Assembly: GCF_000382345.1 (NCBI RefSeq)
Contig: NZ_KB908083.1
Coordinates: forward strand, 1-64,000
Origin: Massilia niastensis DSM 21313
Lineage (GTDB): Bacteria > Pseudomonadota > Gammaproteobacteria > Burkholderiales > Burkholderiaceae_D
Direction of reading: 5' to 3'
Length of the DNA stretch: 64,000 nt
This document shows, in pieces, positions 1 to 8,784 of the stretch. Position numbers and translations under genes: made by a program. The notes beneath the pieces are model-generated. The model saw only the letters and a program-made list of their open reading frames with translations. It searched no databases and was not told the origin of the DNA. Positions within the stretch are counted from its first letter, which is position 1. Every line of letters begins with the position of its first letter.

Positions 1-255
1 GTTGGCCGCAGCAATACCGCGCTGGGTGCCTTCTACCGACGCCTGGCAGGCCGCATCGGCAATGCAAAAGCCGTAACCGCAACAGCCCGCAAGATTGCCG
101 TCCTGTTCTACAACGCGATGCGATACGGCATGGATTACCGTGATCCTGGCGCAGACCACTATGAGCAGCAATACCGAAATCGGGTCATCAAGCAGCTGCA
201 CCGGCGTGCCGCAGAGTTTGGCTACGCGCTGCAACCACAGGAGACAACAGCGTAG
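1..255 (+). CDS. IS110-type transposase, C-terminal fragment (cut by window edge)
   Basis: The first 84 codons are open from base 1 and stop at TAG 253-255. The reading frame resembles the C-terminal part of IS110/IS116/IS902 transposases: an ALGAFYRRLAGRIG stretch, then KAVTATARKIAVLFYNAMRYG, then a YRDPGADHYEQQYRNR stretch and a final basic helix. This end belongs to the region after the second (transposase_20-like) domain. The catalytic DEDD domain would lie upstream of the window, so intactness cannot be judged. A small hairpin follows the stop. The next gene is convergent. The family call rests on remembered motif similarity. Confidence 0.75.
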   Translation, partial: VGRSNTALGAFYRRLAGRIGNAKAVTATARKIAVLFYNAMRYGMDYRDPGADHYEQQYRNRVIKQLHRRAAEFGYALQPQETTA

Positions 256-273
256 AGGTGAGTTTCTTAGGAA

Positions 274-293
274 AGCCACGGCGTACCGTGGCT
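274..293 (+). terminator. Hairpin just after the transposase stop
   Basis: A perfect 8-bp stem (AGCCACGG, loop CGTA, CCGTGGCT) starts 19 bases after the transposase stop. It is followed by CTTGC, so there is no real U-run. It may be a weak terminator or part of the IS end, and it lies between convergent genes. Confidence 0.4.
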
Positions 294-312
294 CTTGCAT
301 GGGCCTGCGCGC

Positions 313-1581
313 TTACGCGGCCGCGATGTCCTGCTTCGGCGGCAGGGCGATCTGGTTGTCGACGCTGAACTGGTAATCCTTGAACACGTGCTCGGCGCTC
401 AGGATCTGGTAGTTGCCGTCCGCCAGGCGGTGCGTGGTGTCCTTCAGGCGGTAGGTGTAGTGGCCGCAGGTCCAGCAGTTGAAGTTGCGCATGTGCGTGC
501 ACAGGCAGGTCTTGTCCATGACGGAGACGTTCTTCGATCCCGGATTCGCCTGCACCTCGCGGTTGTACGAGTTGATGTAGGCGCAGTTGCCGGTCGCGTC
601 GAGCAGGTAGCCGTAGGACTCGCAGCCCGGACGGATGCCGGAGCCGATCGCCGGGGTGCTCTTGAGCATGCGCATCGGATAGCCGGTCGGCGAGACGCCG
701 TTGACCTCGATGTCTTCCTCGGAGGCGCGGAAATACTCCTGCTTGACGCTGTCGGGCATGCCGCACTCGTGGGTGACGGTGAAGCGGGTCGCCACCTGCA
801 CGGCGCCGGCGCCTTTTTCAAGGAAGCTGACGGCGTCGCTGCCGGTGAACACGCCACCGGCGGCGATCACCGGGATGCCCAGCTGTTCGGCCTTGATGTA
901 GGCATGGACTTCATCCATGATGGTGTGCAGGTCGTACTGCTTCCAGTCGTCGATGCCGAAGCCGAGGTGGCCGCCGGCCAGCGGGCCTTCGACGATGATG
1001 AAGTCGGGCAGGCGGTCCAGGCGTGCGACCTTGCGCAGGAACAATTGCAGCGCGCGCACCGAGGACACGATGATGCCCAGCTGGGCGTCACGGAAACGCG
1101 GGTGATCCTTGATCAGCTCAAACGAACCCAGGTGCAGGCCGGCCGACAGCGTGATGCCGTCGATGCCGGCGTCGAGCGCCGACGCCAGGCGGGTGCGCAG
1201 GGTTTCCTTCGGCGCATTCATGGTCAGCTTTTCCATGCAGTTGACGAAGACCAGGCCATCGCCTTTCTTCGCTTCCATGGTCGAGCCGACATGCAGGCGG
1301 GTCGCTTCGGCCAGGCGGTCCAGGTCGAATTGGACCACGGCCTTGTTCATGTTATTGATGTTGAACTTGTAGAGCTTCGTCTTGTCTTTGACGAAGGTGG
1401 TGTCGAACTTGCGGTCCGACACGTCCTGTACCATCGCATCCGAGATATGGCCGATGCCGCCCAGGCGGGCCGCTTCGAGGGCCAGCTCGGAGGTCGAAAT
1501 ATCCACACCCATCCCGCCGATCATGATGGGCACATACTCCTTGTTGCCCAGTCGTAGGCGGAAATCATCAACACGTTTCAT
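313..1581 (-). CDS. Nitronate monooxygenase-like FMN protein with cysteine-rich tail
   Basis: A 422-residue TIM-barrel flavoprotein of the nitronate monooxygenase (2-nitropropane dioxygenase) family, which oxidises alkyl nitronates using FMN. Visible family features are the N-terminal PIMIGGMGVDIS segment, EGPLAGGHLGFG (residues about 215-227) and PVIAAGGVFTGSDAVSFLEKGA (about 253-274), the phosphate-binding part of the barrel. The protein is longer than typical members (about 320-380 residues). The extra C-terminal 100 residues hold several cysteines, including a CLC ... CWTC pattern. It has an N-terminal KRVDDFRLRLG lead and no signal peptide, so it is probably cytoplasmic. The substrate is not predictable and the family name is broad. 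Confidence 0.8.
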   Translation of the reverse strand: MKRVDDFRLRLGNKEYVPIMIGGMGVDISTSELALEAARLGGIGHISDAMVQDVSDRKFDTTFVKDKTKLYKFNINNMNKAVVQFDLDRLAEATRLHVGSTMEAKKGDGLVFVNCMEKLTMNAPKETLRTRLASALDAGIDGITLSAGLHLGSFELIKDHPRFRDAQLGIIVSSVRALQLFLRKVARLDRLPDFIIVEGPLAGGHLGFGIDDWKQYDLHTIMDEVHAYIKAEQLGIPVIAAGGVFTGSDAVSFLEKGAGAVQVATRFTVTHECGMPDSVKQEYFRASEEDIEVNGVSPTGYPMRMLKSTPAIGSGIRPGCESYGYLLDATGNCAYINSYNREVQANPGSKNVSVMDKTCLCTHMRNFNCWTCGHYTYRLKDTTHRLADGNYQILSAEHVFKDYQFSVDNQIALPPKQDIAAA

Positions 1582-1715
1582 TGCTATCCTTAGACTACCT
1601 AATCAGTACGCGGTACCGCTGCGGGCGCAAAAAAACGGCGTGTGCGCACGGACCCCATTCTACCCCAAGGGGGGCGAGGCTCCACGGAACGTTTTATCCC
1701 GGGAAGCGATGTTGC

Positions 1716-1736
1716 CGGGCCAACAGGGCTGGCCCG
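1716..1736 (-). terminator. Possible terminator after yajQ
   Basis: A CGGGCCA / TGGCCCG stem with a 7-base loop lies 10 bases past the yajQ stop on the minus strand. No U-run follows it, so it could equally be a simple 3' stabilising hairpin. Confidence 0.3.
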
Positions 1737-1745
1737 AGGGCGACC

Positions 1746-2231
1746 TCAGTCGCGGAAGTTGTTGAATGCCAAGGGCAATTCCTGCACATCCTTGCGCAGC
1801 AGGGCCATCGCGGCCTGCAGGTCGTCGCGCTTGGCGCCGGTGACGCGCACGGATTCGCCCTGGATGCTGGCCTGGACCTTCATCTTGCTTTCCTTGATCA
1901 CCTTGGTGATCTTCTTGGCGTCCTCGGTTTCGATACCGTTGCGCACCTTGATGACCTGCTTGACCTTGTCGCCGCCGATCTTCTCGACCTTGCCTTCATC
2001 GAGGAAGCGCACGTCGACCTTACGCTTGGTCATCTTGTTGACGAGCACATCGCGCACCTGGCCGAGCTGGAAGTCCGAATCGGCGTACACGGTCAGCTCG
2101 CGCTCTTTCTGCTCGACTTTCGCCGAGCTGCCCTTGAAGTCGAAGCGGGTGGTGATTTCCTTGTTCGACTGTTCGACGGCGTTTTTTACTTCGACCATGT
2201 CTGCTTCGCAGACCACATCAAACGATGGCAT
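1746..2231 (-). CDS. yajQ: YajQ family nucleotide/c-di-GMP-binding protein
   Basis: A 161-residue protein matching the YajQ (UPF0234) family over its whole length: [21 protein letters not shown] at the start, [21 protein letters not shown], then [21 protein letters not shown] and a C-terminal second ferredoxin-like repeat. Members bind nucleotides, and some (the Xanthomonas XC_3703 type) bind cyclic di-GMP and partner with a LysR-type regulator. It is cytoplasmic. It is divergent from murB with about 140 bases between the two starts. Two c-di-GMP turnover proteins lie elsewhere in the window, but no direct link is shown. Confidence 0.9.
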   Translation of the reverse strand: MPSFDVVCEADMVEVKNAVEQSNKEITTRFDFKGSSAKVEQKERELTVYADSDFQLGQVRDVLVNKMTKRKVDVRFLDEGKVEKIGGDKVKQVIKVRNGIETEDAKKITKVIKESKMKVQASIQGESVRVTGAKRDDLQAAMALLRKDVQELPLAFNNFRD

Positions 2232-2342
2232 GGCGGTTCCTTTTCTGATGAGGCTATTAGATGAAGCCCTCTATTTTAACGGACAACGGCCCAGTCGGCG
2301 ACCAGATTTGCCAGACCGGCAAGCCCGAAACGCGCTTGCCAC

Positions 2343-2348
2343 TATAAT
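2343..2348 (+). promoter_or_regulatory. Likely -10 box for murB
   Basis: A perfect TATAAT lies 27 bases before the chosen murB ATG. A matching -35 hexamer at 16-18 bases is not evident. Confidence 0.45.
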
Positions 2349-2374
2349 TGGCTGAAAACATTGCACACTCCGCC

Positions 2375-3403
2375 ATGCACCCTGAATTGACCCTCGTCCA
2401 CGACCAGCCGCTCGTCTCCCTGAACACCTTCCGCATCCCGGCGCGGGCGCGCCATTACCTGCGCATCGCCGGCGCCGGCGAACTGGCGGCGGTGCGCGCC
2501 GATCCGCAGCTCTCCCGGCTGCCGCGCCTGGTGCTCGGGGGCGGCAGCAACCTGTTGTTCACGCGCGACTTCGACGGGCTGGTGCTGCACATGGCCGGCC
2601 AGGGCCGCGAGATCGTCGGCGAGCAGGACGGCAAGGTGCTGGTGCGCGCCCAGGCCGGCGAGAACTGGCATGGCTTCGTGCGCTACACGCTGGAGCAGGG
2701 GCTGGGCGGCCTGGAAAACCTGTCGCTGATTCCCGGCACGGTGGGCGCCGCGCCCATTCAGAATGTGGGGGCGTATGGCACGGAAACCAAGGACGTGTTT
2801 CACAGCCTGACCGCCTACGACATGGCCAGCGGCGAGCTGCGCACGCTGGACGGCGCCGCCTGCCGCTTCGCCTACCGCGACAGCATCTTCAAGCATCCGG
2901 AAGGGCGCGAGCTGGTGGTGCTGGACGTCACGTTTGCCTTGCCGGCAGCCTGGCAGCCGAACCTGCGCTATGCCGAGCTGGCCCAGGCCGCGCGCGACGC
3001 CGGGCTGGCGCATCCGAGCCCGCGCGAGGTCGGCGGGCTGGTCGAGGCGATCCGGCGCCGCAAGCTGCCCGATCCGGCCGAGATCGGCAATGCGGGAAGT
3101 TTCTTCAAGAACCCGGTGGTCACCGGCGAACACTGCGCACGCCTGCTGGCGCAGTTTCCGAACCTGGTGCACCACGCCCAGCCCGACGGCAGCGAAAAGC
3201 TGGCGGCCGGCTGGCTGATCGACCAGTGCGGCTGGAAAGGGCGCAGCATGGGGGCGGCCGGGGTGTATCCGAAGCAGGCGCTGGTGCTGGTCAACCTGGG
3301 CGGCGCCAGCGGCGCCGAGGTGGCGCGGCTGGCCGCGGCGATCCAGGCCGACGTGCAGGCGCGCTACGGCGTGCTGCTGGAGCCGGAACCGGTCTTCATC
3401 TAG
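2375..3403 (+). CDS. murB: UDP-N-acetylmuramate dehydrogenase MurB
   Basis: A 342-residue flavoenzyme reducing UDP-GlcNAc-enolpyruvate to UDP-MurNAc with NADPH, the second committed step of peptidoglycan precursor synthesis in the cytoplasm. The FAD-binding motif LVLGGGSNLLF is near residues 52-62, and GTVGAAPIQNVGAYG is near 120-135. The catalytic serine lies in IGNAGSFFKNPV, and the C-terminal glutamate is in EPEPVFI. This is the usual type I E. coli-like length. A TTG at 2348 would extend it by nine codons, but that overlaps the -10 box, so the ATG at 2375 is preferred. The SDR gene follows 37 bases later on the same strand. Confidence 0.95.
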   Translation: MHPELTLVHDQPLVSLNTFRIPARARHYLRIAGAGELAAVRADPQLSRLPRLVLGGGSNLLFTRDFDGLVLHMAGQGREIVGEQDGKVLVRAQAGENWHGFVRYTLEQGLGGLENLSLIPGTVGAAPIQNVGAYGTETKDVFHSLTAYDMASGELRTLDGAACRFAYRDSIFKHPEGRELVVLDVTFALPAAWQPNLRYAELAQAARDAGLAHPSPREVGGLVEAIRRRKLPDPAEIGNAGSFFKNPVVTGEHCARLLAQFPNLVHHAQPDGSEKLAAGWLIDQCGWKGRSMGAAGVYPKQALVLVNLGGASGAEVARLAAAIQADVQARYGVLLEPEPVFI

Positions 3404-3440
3404 GGCCGCATCGCGGTCTGTTGTGTCTGGGAGAATCGAT

Positions 3441-4154
3441 ATGATCAAGGCAATCGTCACCGGTCACTCGCGCGGCCTGGGCGCCGCGGTCGCGGCCGAA
3501 CTGCTGGCGCGCGCCATTCCCGTGCTGGGGCTGGCGCGCCATCGCGTCGGCGTCGAGGGAATGGAAGAGGTCGAGATCGACCTGTCCGACGCCGGCGCGC
3601 TGGCGCACTGGCTGTCCGGCCACGCGCTGGCCAGCTTCCTGGCCGGCTGCGACACCGCGCTGCTGGTGAACAACGCCGGCGTGGTCAGCCCGGTCGGTCC
3701 GCTGGCCGAGCAGGAGCCGGCGGCGGCGCTGCGGGCGGCGGTGCTGAACGTGGGCGCGCCGCTGGCGCTGTCGGCCGCCTTCGTGCGCGCCGCGCCGCAG
3801 GCCGAGCGCCGCATCCTGCACATTTCCAGCGGGGCGGGGCGCAGCGCTTATCCGGGCTGGAGCGTGTACTGCGCGACCAAGGCGGCGCTCGACCAGCATG
3901 CGCGCGCGATCGCGCTCGATGGCGATCCGCGGGTGCGCGCGTGCAGCCTGGCGCCGGGGGTGATCGATACCGACATGCAGGCCGAGATCCGGGCGACGCC
4001 GGATGCCAGGTTTCCCTTGCGGCAGCGCTTCGTGGACCTGAAGGAGGGCGGGGTGCTGGTGGCGCCCGAGGATTGTGCGCGGACCCTGGTGGATTACCTG
4101 ACCGGCGCGCGCTTCGGGAGCGAGGCGGTGGACGATTTGCGGGAGTTGCGCTAG
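3441..4154 (+). CDS. Short-chain dehydrogenase/reductase (SDR)
   Basis: A 237-residue classical SDR. It shows the Rossmann dinucleotide motif VTGHSRGLGAA (residues 5-15), a NNAGVV segment, a catalytic serine in HISSGAG, and the YxxxK pair in YCATKAAL. The start at ATG 3441 has a GGGAG ribosome site 7 bases upstream. A GTG at 3423 would add six residues but has no such site. It probably uses NAD(P)(H), and the substrate cannot be inferred. It lies 37 bases downstream of murB and may share its transcript. It is convergent with the GGDEF/EAL gene. Confidence 0.88.
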   Translation: MIKAIVTGHSRGLGAAVAAELLARAIPVLGLARHRVGVEGMEEVEIDLSDAGALAHWLSGHALASFLAGCDTALLVNNAGVVSPVGPLAEQEPAAALRAAVLNVGAPLALSAAFVRAAPQAERRILHISSGAGRSAYPGWSVYCATKAALDQHARAIALDGDPRVRACSLAPGVIDTDMQAEIRATPDARFPLRQRFVDLKEGGVLVAPEDCARTLVDYLTGARFGSEAVDDLRELR

Positions 4155-4195
4155 GTCGTCGCGCCAGGCCGCGGCTCCCCGTATCGTGGCGCGGT

Positions 4196-6934
4196 TCAGG
4201 ATTTCGGCGCGATCGCCGGCTGGAACTCGCGCGCACCGAGCGCCTGGCGTTCTCCCGGGGGAAGCGGGCGCGAAAAGAAGAAGCCTTGCCCTTCGTCGCA
4301 GCCTAGCGTCTTGAGCATCTGCATCTGCTTGCGGTTCTCGACCCCCTCGGCCACGACGCGCATCCCCAGCGCGTGCGCCATGGCGATCATCGAGGCGATC
4401 AAGGTGTCGCCCTCCGGGCGTTCGATCTGCAGCACGAAGGCGCGGTCGATCTTGAGCACGTCGAAGTGCAGCTTCTGCAGCTGGGAGAGCGACGAGTAGC
4501 CGGTGCCGAAGTCGTCGATGCACAGCTTGATGCCCAGTTCGCGCAGCTGGCCGAACACGGCCGACTCCCCGATCCCCTCCTGCATCATCGACGATTCGGT
4601 CACCTCGATCTCCAGCAGCGCGGGGTCGATGCCGTGGCGTGCGATCGCGCCGCGAAACAGCGCCAGGATGTCGGACTGGCTGAACTGGCGCGGCGAGACG
4701 TTGACCGAGACCGGCACCAGCGCCGCGCCGTCGCGCGCCCAGAGGGCCAGCTGGCGGCAGACGCTGTCGATCACCTGTTCGCCCAGCCGCACGATCAGGC
4801 CGGTTTCCTCGGCCAGCGGGATGAAGCGGTCCGGCCCGGTCAGGCCCTTGCCCGGGTGTTCCCAGCGCACCAGCGCCTCCATGCTCGACGCCGTGCCGGC
4901 GGCCAGGTCCACGCGCGGCTGGTAGTGCACGACGAACTGCCGCTGGTCGAGCGCGTGCCGCAGTTCCATTTCCGTCTCCAGCCGGGTGCGGATCGCCTCG
5001 AAAAAATGCGACTGGAAGAATCGGAATGTGCCCTTGCCGTCGGTCTTGACCGAGTACATCGCGATGTCCGCATTCTTCAGCAGTGTCTGGGCATCGTCGC
5101 CATGCTCGGGAAACAGGCTGATCCCGATCGACGCGTTGAGCGCGTGGGTCGAGTGGTGCAGGTGGAAGCCGTCGCGGAAGGCCCCGAGCACGCGGCCGGC
5201 GACGTGCTCGACGTCGTCGGGGCTGCCGATGTTTTCCAGCACGACCACGAATTCGTCGCCGCCCAGGCGCACCACGTGGTCGCGCGGGCGTACCGCGATC
5301 TTCAGGCGCTTGCCGACCGTGCGCAGCAGTTCGTCGCCGACCGCATGCCCGAGCGCGTCGTTGACGGTCTTGAAGCCGTCCAGGTCGATGAACAGCACGG
5401 CGAGTCCCCGCCCGTTCGCGCGCGCCTGCTCGATCGCCTGCGGCAGGTATTGCTGGATCCAGTAGCGGTTCGGCAGGCCGGTCAGTTCGTCCGAGTTGCT
5501 CCTGCGTTCGAGTTCGGTCAAGTGGGCCTTGGTCTCGCTGATGTCGCGGATCGTGACCGCGAGGTCGCCGTCGGCGCGCACCGCCTTGTAGCGGATCCAT
5601 TGCGCCTTGAGCGGCTGGTCCGGGGCAGGCGCCACCTCGATCTCGCTGTCGTGCAGGCCCGTGTCGAGCGCCTCGCACAGCCGCGCACATGCCGCGCGGA
5701 AGATCTTGCCATGATAGAACTCGGACAGGCGGTGGCCGATCAGCTGCCGTGGATGCTTGCCGAACATGTCGGCGCCGTACTGGTTGCAATCGACGATCTG
5801 GAAATCGATCACGCTGCCGTGCAGGTCGCGCAGCGGCCGGTTGATGAAAAAGCCTTCGCCCGCATCCTCGGTGGCCAGACGGTAGGTCGAGCGGATCGTT
5901 TCGATCTGGTGCCGCTTCCACTTGGCGTGCACGTAGAAGCTCGTGGCCAGCAGCGCGGCCAGCGCCAGCCAGGCGCTGTTCCACCAGGCGCCGTTCAGTG
6001 CCGCCTGCCGGTCGCGCCGGTAGCCGGCCATGGCCGCGTACTCGTCCACGCCGACGATGCCGACCAGTCCCATGTCCGGAAACGGCTGCCAGCCGACCAC
6101 GCGGGTGCGCCCGTCGGCAAACCAGCGCCTGCCGTCAAGCCGGATCACGCCTTCCGGTTTGTCGGCAGGCAAAGGACCCAGCAGGAAGGGCGTCCGGGCC
6201 GAGTGGACCAGGTTCCCGTTGCGGCTGGCGCGCAGCACGCCGTCTTCGCCTGCCAGGCCCACGAAGCCGTACTCGCGCAGGATGGGCTCGGAGTAGTGCT
6301 GCGTGAAGAAAGCCGGGAGCACCGAGACCAGCACGATGCCGTCGAAGCGCCCGCCCGGCGACAGCAGCCGGCGCGAGAAGGCGATCACCTCGCGGTTCGA
6401 CAGCTGGCCGTCGATCGGCGCACTCACGTACAGCCGGTCGCTCGTGGCGCGCTGCTGCTCGGTGAAATAAGGCTTGTCCGCGAAGGTCCTGCCGACGGCG
6501 GCCGGGTGCGAGCTGGTCACGACGACCCCGTTGCGGTCGAACAGTCCCACGGCGCCGATGTATTGGGTGGAAAAGATCCCCGCCTCGCTCGTGCCGGCCA
6601 GGGTGGTGCGGTGGCCCGACACGGCCCAGTCGTGGCGCAGCAGCAGCAGCAGCCGGTCGGTGTCGGCGATCGAGCGGCGCGTGCGGATCACATAGCTGCG
6701 CGTATAGGCGTCGACCTGCTGTTCCAGTTCGGCCTGCCGGTCACGCCGCTTGTGGTCGAGGTCGGCCAGCACGTAGCCCCACAGCCCGGCGCCGGCAGCC
6801 AGCGCGATTGCCGGCCACAACAGCAACAGCGACAGCCGGTGGCGCAGGAAGGCCACGAAGGGGCGCAGGCGGCCGATCGCCCCGAGTCCGATCGAGATTC
6901 CGGCCGGCATCGCCTTGTCGACACGCGGATCCAT
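4196..6934 (-). CDS. Membrane PAS-GGDEF-EAL c-di-GMP turnover protein
   Basis: A 912-residue inner-membrane protein. TM1 lies near residues 33-57, followed by a periplasmic double-Cache-like sensor (about 60-310) and TM2 (about 318-338). A PAS-type domain spans about 350-455. The GGDEF cyclase domain contains RLGGDEFVVV preceded by an RPRD inhibitory-site motif at the usual five-residue distance. The EAL phosphodiesterase domain contains SMEALVRW, EVTESSMM, DDFGTGYSS, KIDRAF and AEGVEN. All key catalytic residues of both domains look intact, so either or both activities are possible. Family knowledge says such proteins set local c-di-GMP for motility or biofilm control. It has its own promoter region (6935-7082) and is convergent with the SDR gene. 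Confidence 0.93.
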   Translation of the reverse strand: MDPRVDKAMPAGISIGLGAIGRLRPFVAFLRHRLSLLLLWPAIALAAGAGLWGYVLADLDHKRRDRQAELEQQVDAYTRSYVIRTRRSIADTDRLLLLLRHDWAVSGHRTTLAGTSEAGIFSTQYIGAVGLFDRNGVVVTSSHPAAVGRTFADKPYFTEQQRATSDRLYVSAPIDGQLSNREVIAFSRRLLSPGGRFDGIVLVSVLPAFFTQHYSEPILREYGFVGLAGEDGVLRASRNGNLVHSARTPFLLGPLPADKPEGVIRLDGRRWFADGRTRVVGWQPFPDMGLVGIVGVDEYAAMAGYRRDRQAALNGAWWNSAWLALAALLATSFYVHAKWKRHQIETIRSTYRLATEDAGEGFFINRPLRDLHGSVIDFQIVDCNQYGADMFGKHPRQLIGHRLSEFYHGKIFRAACARLCEALDTGLHDSEIEVAPAPDQPLKAQWIRYKAVRADGDLAVTIRDISETKAHLTELERRSNSDELTGLPNRYWIQQYLPQAIEQARANGRGLAVLFIDLDGFKTVNDALGHAVGDELLRTVGKRLKIAVRPRDHVVRLGGDEFVVVLENIGSPDDVEHVAGRVLGAFRDGFHLHHSTHALNASIGISLFPEHGDDAQTLLKNADIAMYSVKTDGKGTFRFFQSHFFEAIRTRLETEMELRHALDQRQFVVHYQPRVDLAAGTASSMEALVRWEHPGKGLTGPDRFIPLAEETGLIVRLGEQVIDSVCRQLALWARDGAALVPVSVNVSPRQFSQSDILALFRGAIARHGIDPALLEIEVTESSMMQEGIGESAVFGQLRELGIKLCIDDFGTGYSSLSQLQKLHFDVLKIDRAFVLQIERPEGDTLIASMIAMAHALGMRVVAEGVENRKQMQMLKTLGCDEGQGFFFSRPLPPGERQALGAREFQPAIAPKS

Positions 6935-7082
6935 CTGAGCTCCAGCACGGCCTGGGGCAGCCGCGAACAGGGTAAAAGATTAACAGAGGTGGACCCGCAG
7001 GCGGCGCAAGTTGGAGGGAACGCGGCATGAAGGCGACAACAATCGCGGGTTTCCCCGGATCCGACGCGGGAACGAGCAGGAA

Positions 7083-7406
7083 TCAGGCCGGCACCGGGAT
7101 CGCAGGCAAGCCATGCAGGCCACGCGCCCGCGTGCATTTCTCATCCCCGATCTCCACCTCCCTGCATGCCTGCGGCCGCTGCGCGTACACGCCGCAGGCC
7201 ATCGGCCCCGCATCGCCCTTGCCCAGCGCGATGCAATAGGGCCGTGACGCATTCGTGCCGCGCATGCAGGAGAGATGGGGCGTGAGCTGTTCGGTCAGCC
7301 CGTCGGGCAGCCCGCGCTCCAGCCCTTCAGTCCAATAGAAGGAGACACGGTAGGACTTGCAGCATGCCCCGCACGTCAGGCAGGGAAGATTTCCGGAATC
7401 GCTCAT
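7083..7406 (-). CDS. YkgJ-type cysteine-cluster protein
   Basis: A 107-residue protein of the YkgJ/UPF0153 zinc- or iron-sulfur-chelating family. It has an N-terminal CLTCGACC motif, then PYCIALG, a MACGVYAQRPQACREVE segment and a final DEKC. The pattern of eight cysteines is typical of the family, which is proposed to bind Zn or Fe-S. The function is unknown. It lies 58 bases downstream of the Bug receptor gene on the same strand and may be co-transcribed. Confidence 0.85.
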   Translation of the reverse strand: MSDSGNLPCLTCGACCKSYRVSFYWTEGLERGLPDGLTEQLTPHLSCMRGTNASRPYCIALGKGDAGPMACGVYAQRPQACREVEIGDEKCTRARGLHGLPAIPVPA

Positions 7407-7464
7407 GGCTCCCGATTCTATCCGCTCCGCACGACGAAAAAAAGACGCACTGGCGCCTGTCCGT

Positions 7465-8436
7465 TCATTCCTTTTCGATACCGGCCTTCCGGATGATCTC
7501 GCCCCATTTCTTCGATTCGGCCTGCTGGAATGCCGCCAATCCCTCGGGCGAGGTCAGGAAGACCTCGGTGCCGCTGGTGGCATAGAAGCCGCTGTGCGCC
7601 GTCGGGCTTTTGGCGGCCCGGCTCAGCAGTTCATTGAGCCGGGCGACGACCGGCTGCGGCGTGTTCGCCGGCGCATAGGCGGCAAACCAGTAGCCGACAT
7701 CGTAGCCCTTGACGCCGGCCTCGGCGATGGTCGGCACAGTCGGCGCCAGCGCCGAGCGGGTACTTGCCGAATAGCCCAGGGCGCGCAGCTTGCCGCTCTT
7801 GATATGCGGCATCCCGGTTGCGGTATCGGTGATCATCATCTGGATCTGGCCGCCCAGCAGGTCGGTGATGGCGTAGGTATTGCTCCTGTAGGGAACATGC
7901 AGCAGCTGCACGCCGGCGAGCTGCTGGAACAGTTCGCCCGCGACCCGGCTCGACGAACTGCCGCTGCCGAAGGTGATCTTGCCCGGCTCTTTCCTTGCCC
8001 GAGCGATGAAGTCGCCCACGCTGGTCACCGGCGACGTGGCGCTGACCACCATGATCTGTCCGCCCTTGCCAAGTCCGGTAATCGGGACAAAGCTCTTGAC
8101 CGGATCGTAAGGCACCTTCTTGTACAGGTGCTCCGCCGCGGCGTGGGTGGTATTGGTCGCGATGAGGACGGTGTAGCCGTCCGGCGCCGCGCGCGCCGCC
8201 TCGTTCGCGCCGATGAAGCCATTGCCGCCGGGCTTGTTGTCGACAATGACTTGCTGCTTCGTTTCCAGCGTGACCGCCTGGCCCAGTGCGCGCGCCAGCT
8301 GGTCGGTCGCGGTGCCGGCGGCGAAGGGCACGACGAAGCGGATCGGCTTGTCCGGGAAGGCGGCGGCGGAGGCGGCGGTGGACAGCGCCAGGCAGACGGC
8401 GGGGAGGGCGAGATAGGGCGGTTTCGTGAAGCGCAT
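7465..8436 (-). CDS. Bug-family tripartite tricarboxylate transporter receptor
   Basis: A 323-residue periplasmic solute-binding protein of the Bug/TctC family, abundant in Bordetella, Cupriavidus and relatives. The signal peptide covers about residues 1-25 (cut near ASAAA-FPDKP). The hallmark PIRFVVPFAAGTATDQLAR follows, then VIVDNKPGGNGFIGANEAARA, HVPYRSN and LGGQIQMMITD. These receptors bind small carboxylates. The membrane partners TctA and TctB are not adjacent, so it is an orphan receptor. It is 27 bases downstream of the AtuA-like pair, in the same direction, which suggests uptake of the substrate degraded by that pair. Confidence 0.93.
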   Translation of the reverse strand: MRFTKPPYLALPAVCLALSTAASAAAFPDKPIRFVVPFAAGTATDQLARALGQAVTLETKQQVIVDNKPGGNGFIGANEAARAAPDGYTVLIATNTTHAAAEHLYKKVPYDPVKSFVPITGLGKGGQIMVVSATSPVTSVGDFIARARKEPGKITFGSGSSSSRVAGELFQQLAGVQLLHVPYRSNTYAITDLLGGQIQMMITDTATGMPHIKSGKLRALGYSASTRSALAPTVPTIAEAGVKGYDVGYWFAAYAPANTPQPVVARLNELLSRAAKSPTAHSGFYATSGTEVFLTSPEGLAAFQQAESKKWGEIIRKAGIEKE

Positions 8437-8463
8437 GGGAAGTCTCCGTGATTCGTTGTCTGG

Positions 8464-8784
8464 TTAGCGGGCGGCGTCCGGCCCGGGGATGTCGAGGCTG
8501 AGGATCGCCGAGCTCAAGGTCTTGCCATGCGCATCCAGCGCCAGCGAGCGCGTGACGCCGCCGTCCAGGGCATGATGCAGCACGAAGTTCAGGGCGCCGA
8601 GCGCCGGCAGGGTAAAGCGCTGCACCTCTCCCTCGACGATACCCGCAAAATGCGCCTTGACCCGCTCGGCGGTGACATGTTCCTCCAGCAGCCGATAGTC
8701 CTTCGGGTCATGGGCGATGACCGAGATATTCGAGATGTCGCCCTTGTCGCCGGCCCGCGAATGGGCGATGTCACGTAACAGCAT
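8464..8784 (-). CDS. AtuA-like small subunit (ferredoxin-fold domain)
   Basis: A 106-residue protein matching the C-terminal domain that is fused to AtuA in many DUF1446 proteins: LRDIAHSRAGDKGDISNISV at the start and a FVLHHALDGG segment in the middle. Its start overlaps the end of the large AtuA-like gene by 14 bases, so the two are translationally coupled and presumably form one enzyme. In Pseudomonas, AtuA acts in acyclic terpene utilisation and its reaction is not firmly established. The substrate here is unknown. Confidence 0.85.
   Translation of the reverse strand: MLLRDIAHSRAGDKGDISNISVIAHDPKDYRLLEEHVTAERVKAHFAGIVEGEVQRFTLPALGALNFVLHHALDGGVTRSLALDAHGKTLSSAILSLDIPGPDAAR

Noticed and set aside
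4373..7030. 885-residue plus-strand open frame across the PAS-GGDEF-EAL gene
   Set aside because: It is antisense to a gene with clear motifs. It is an artefact of high G+C content.
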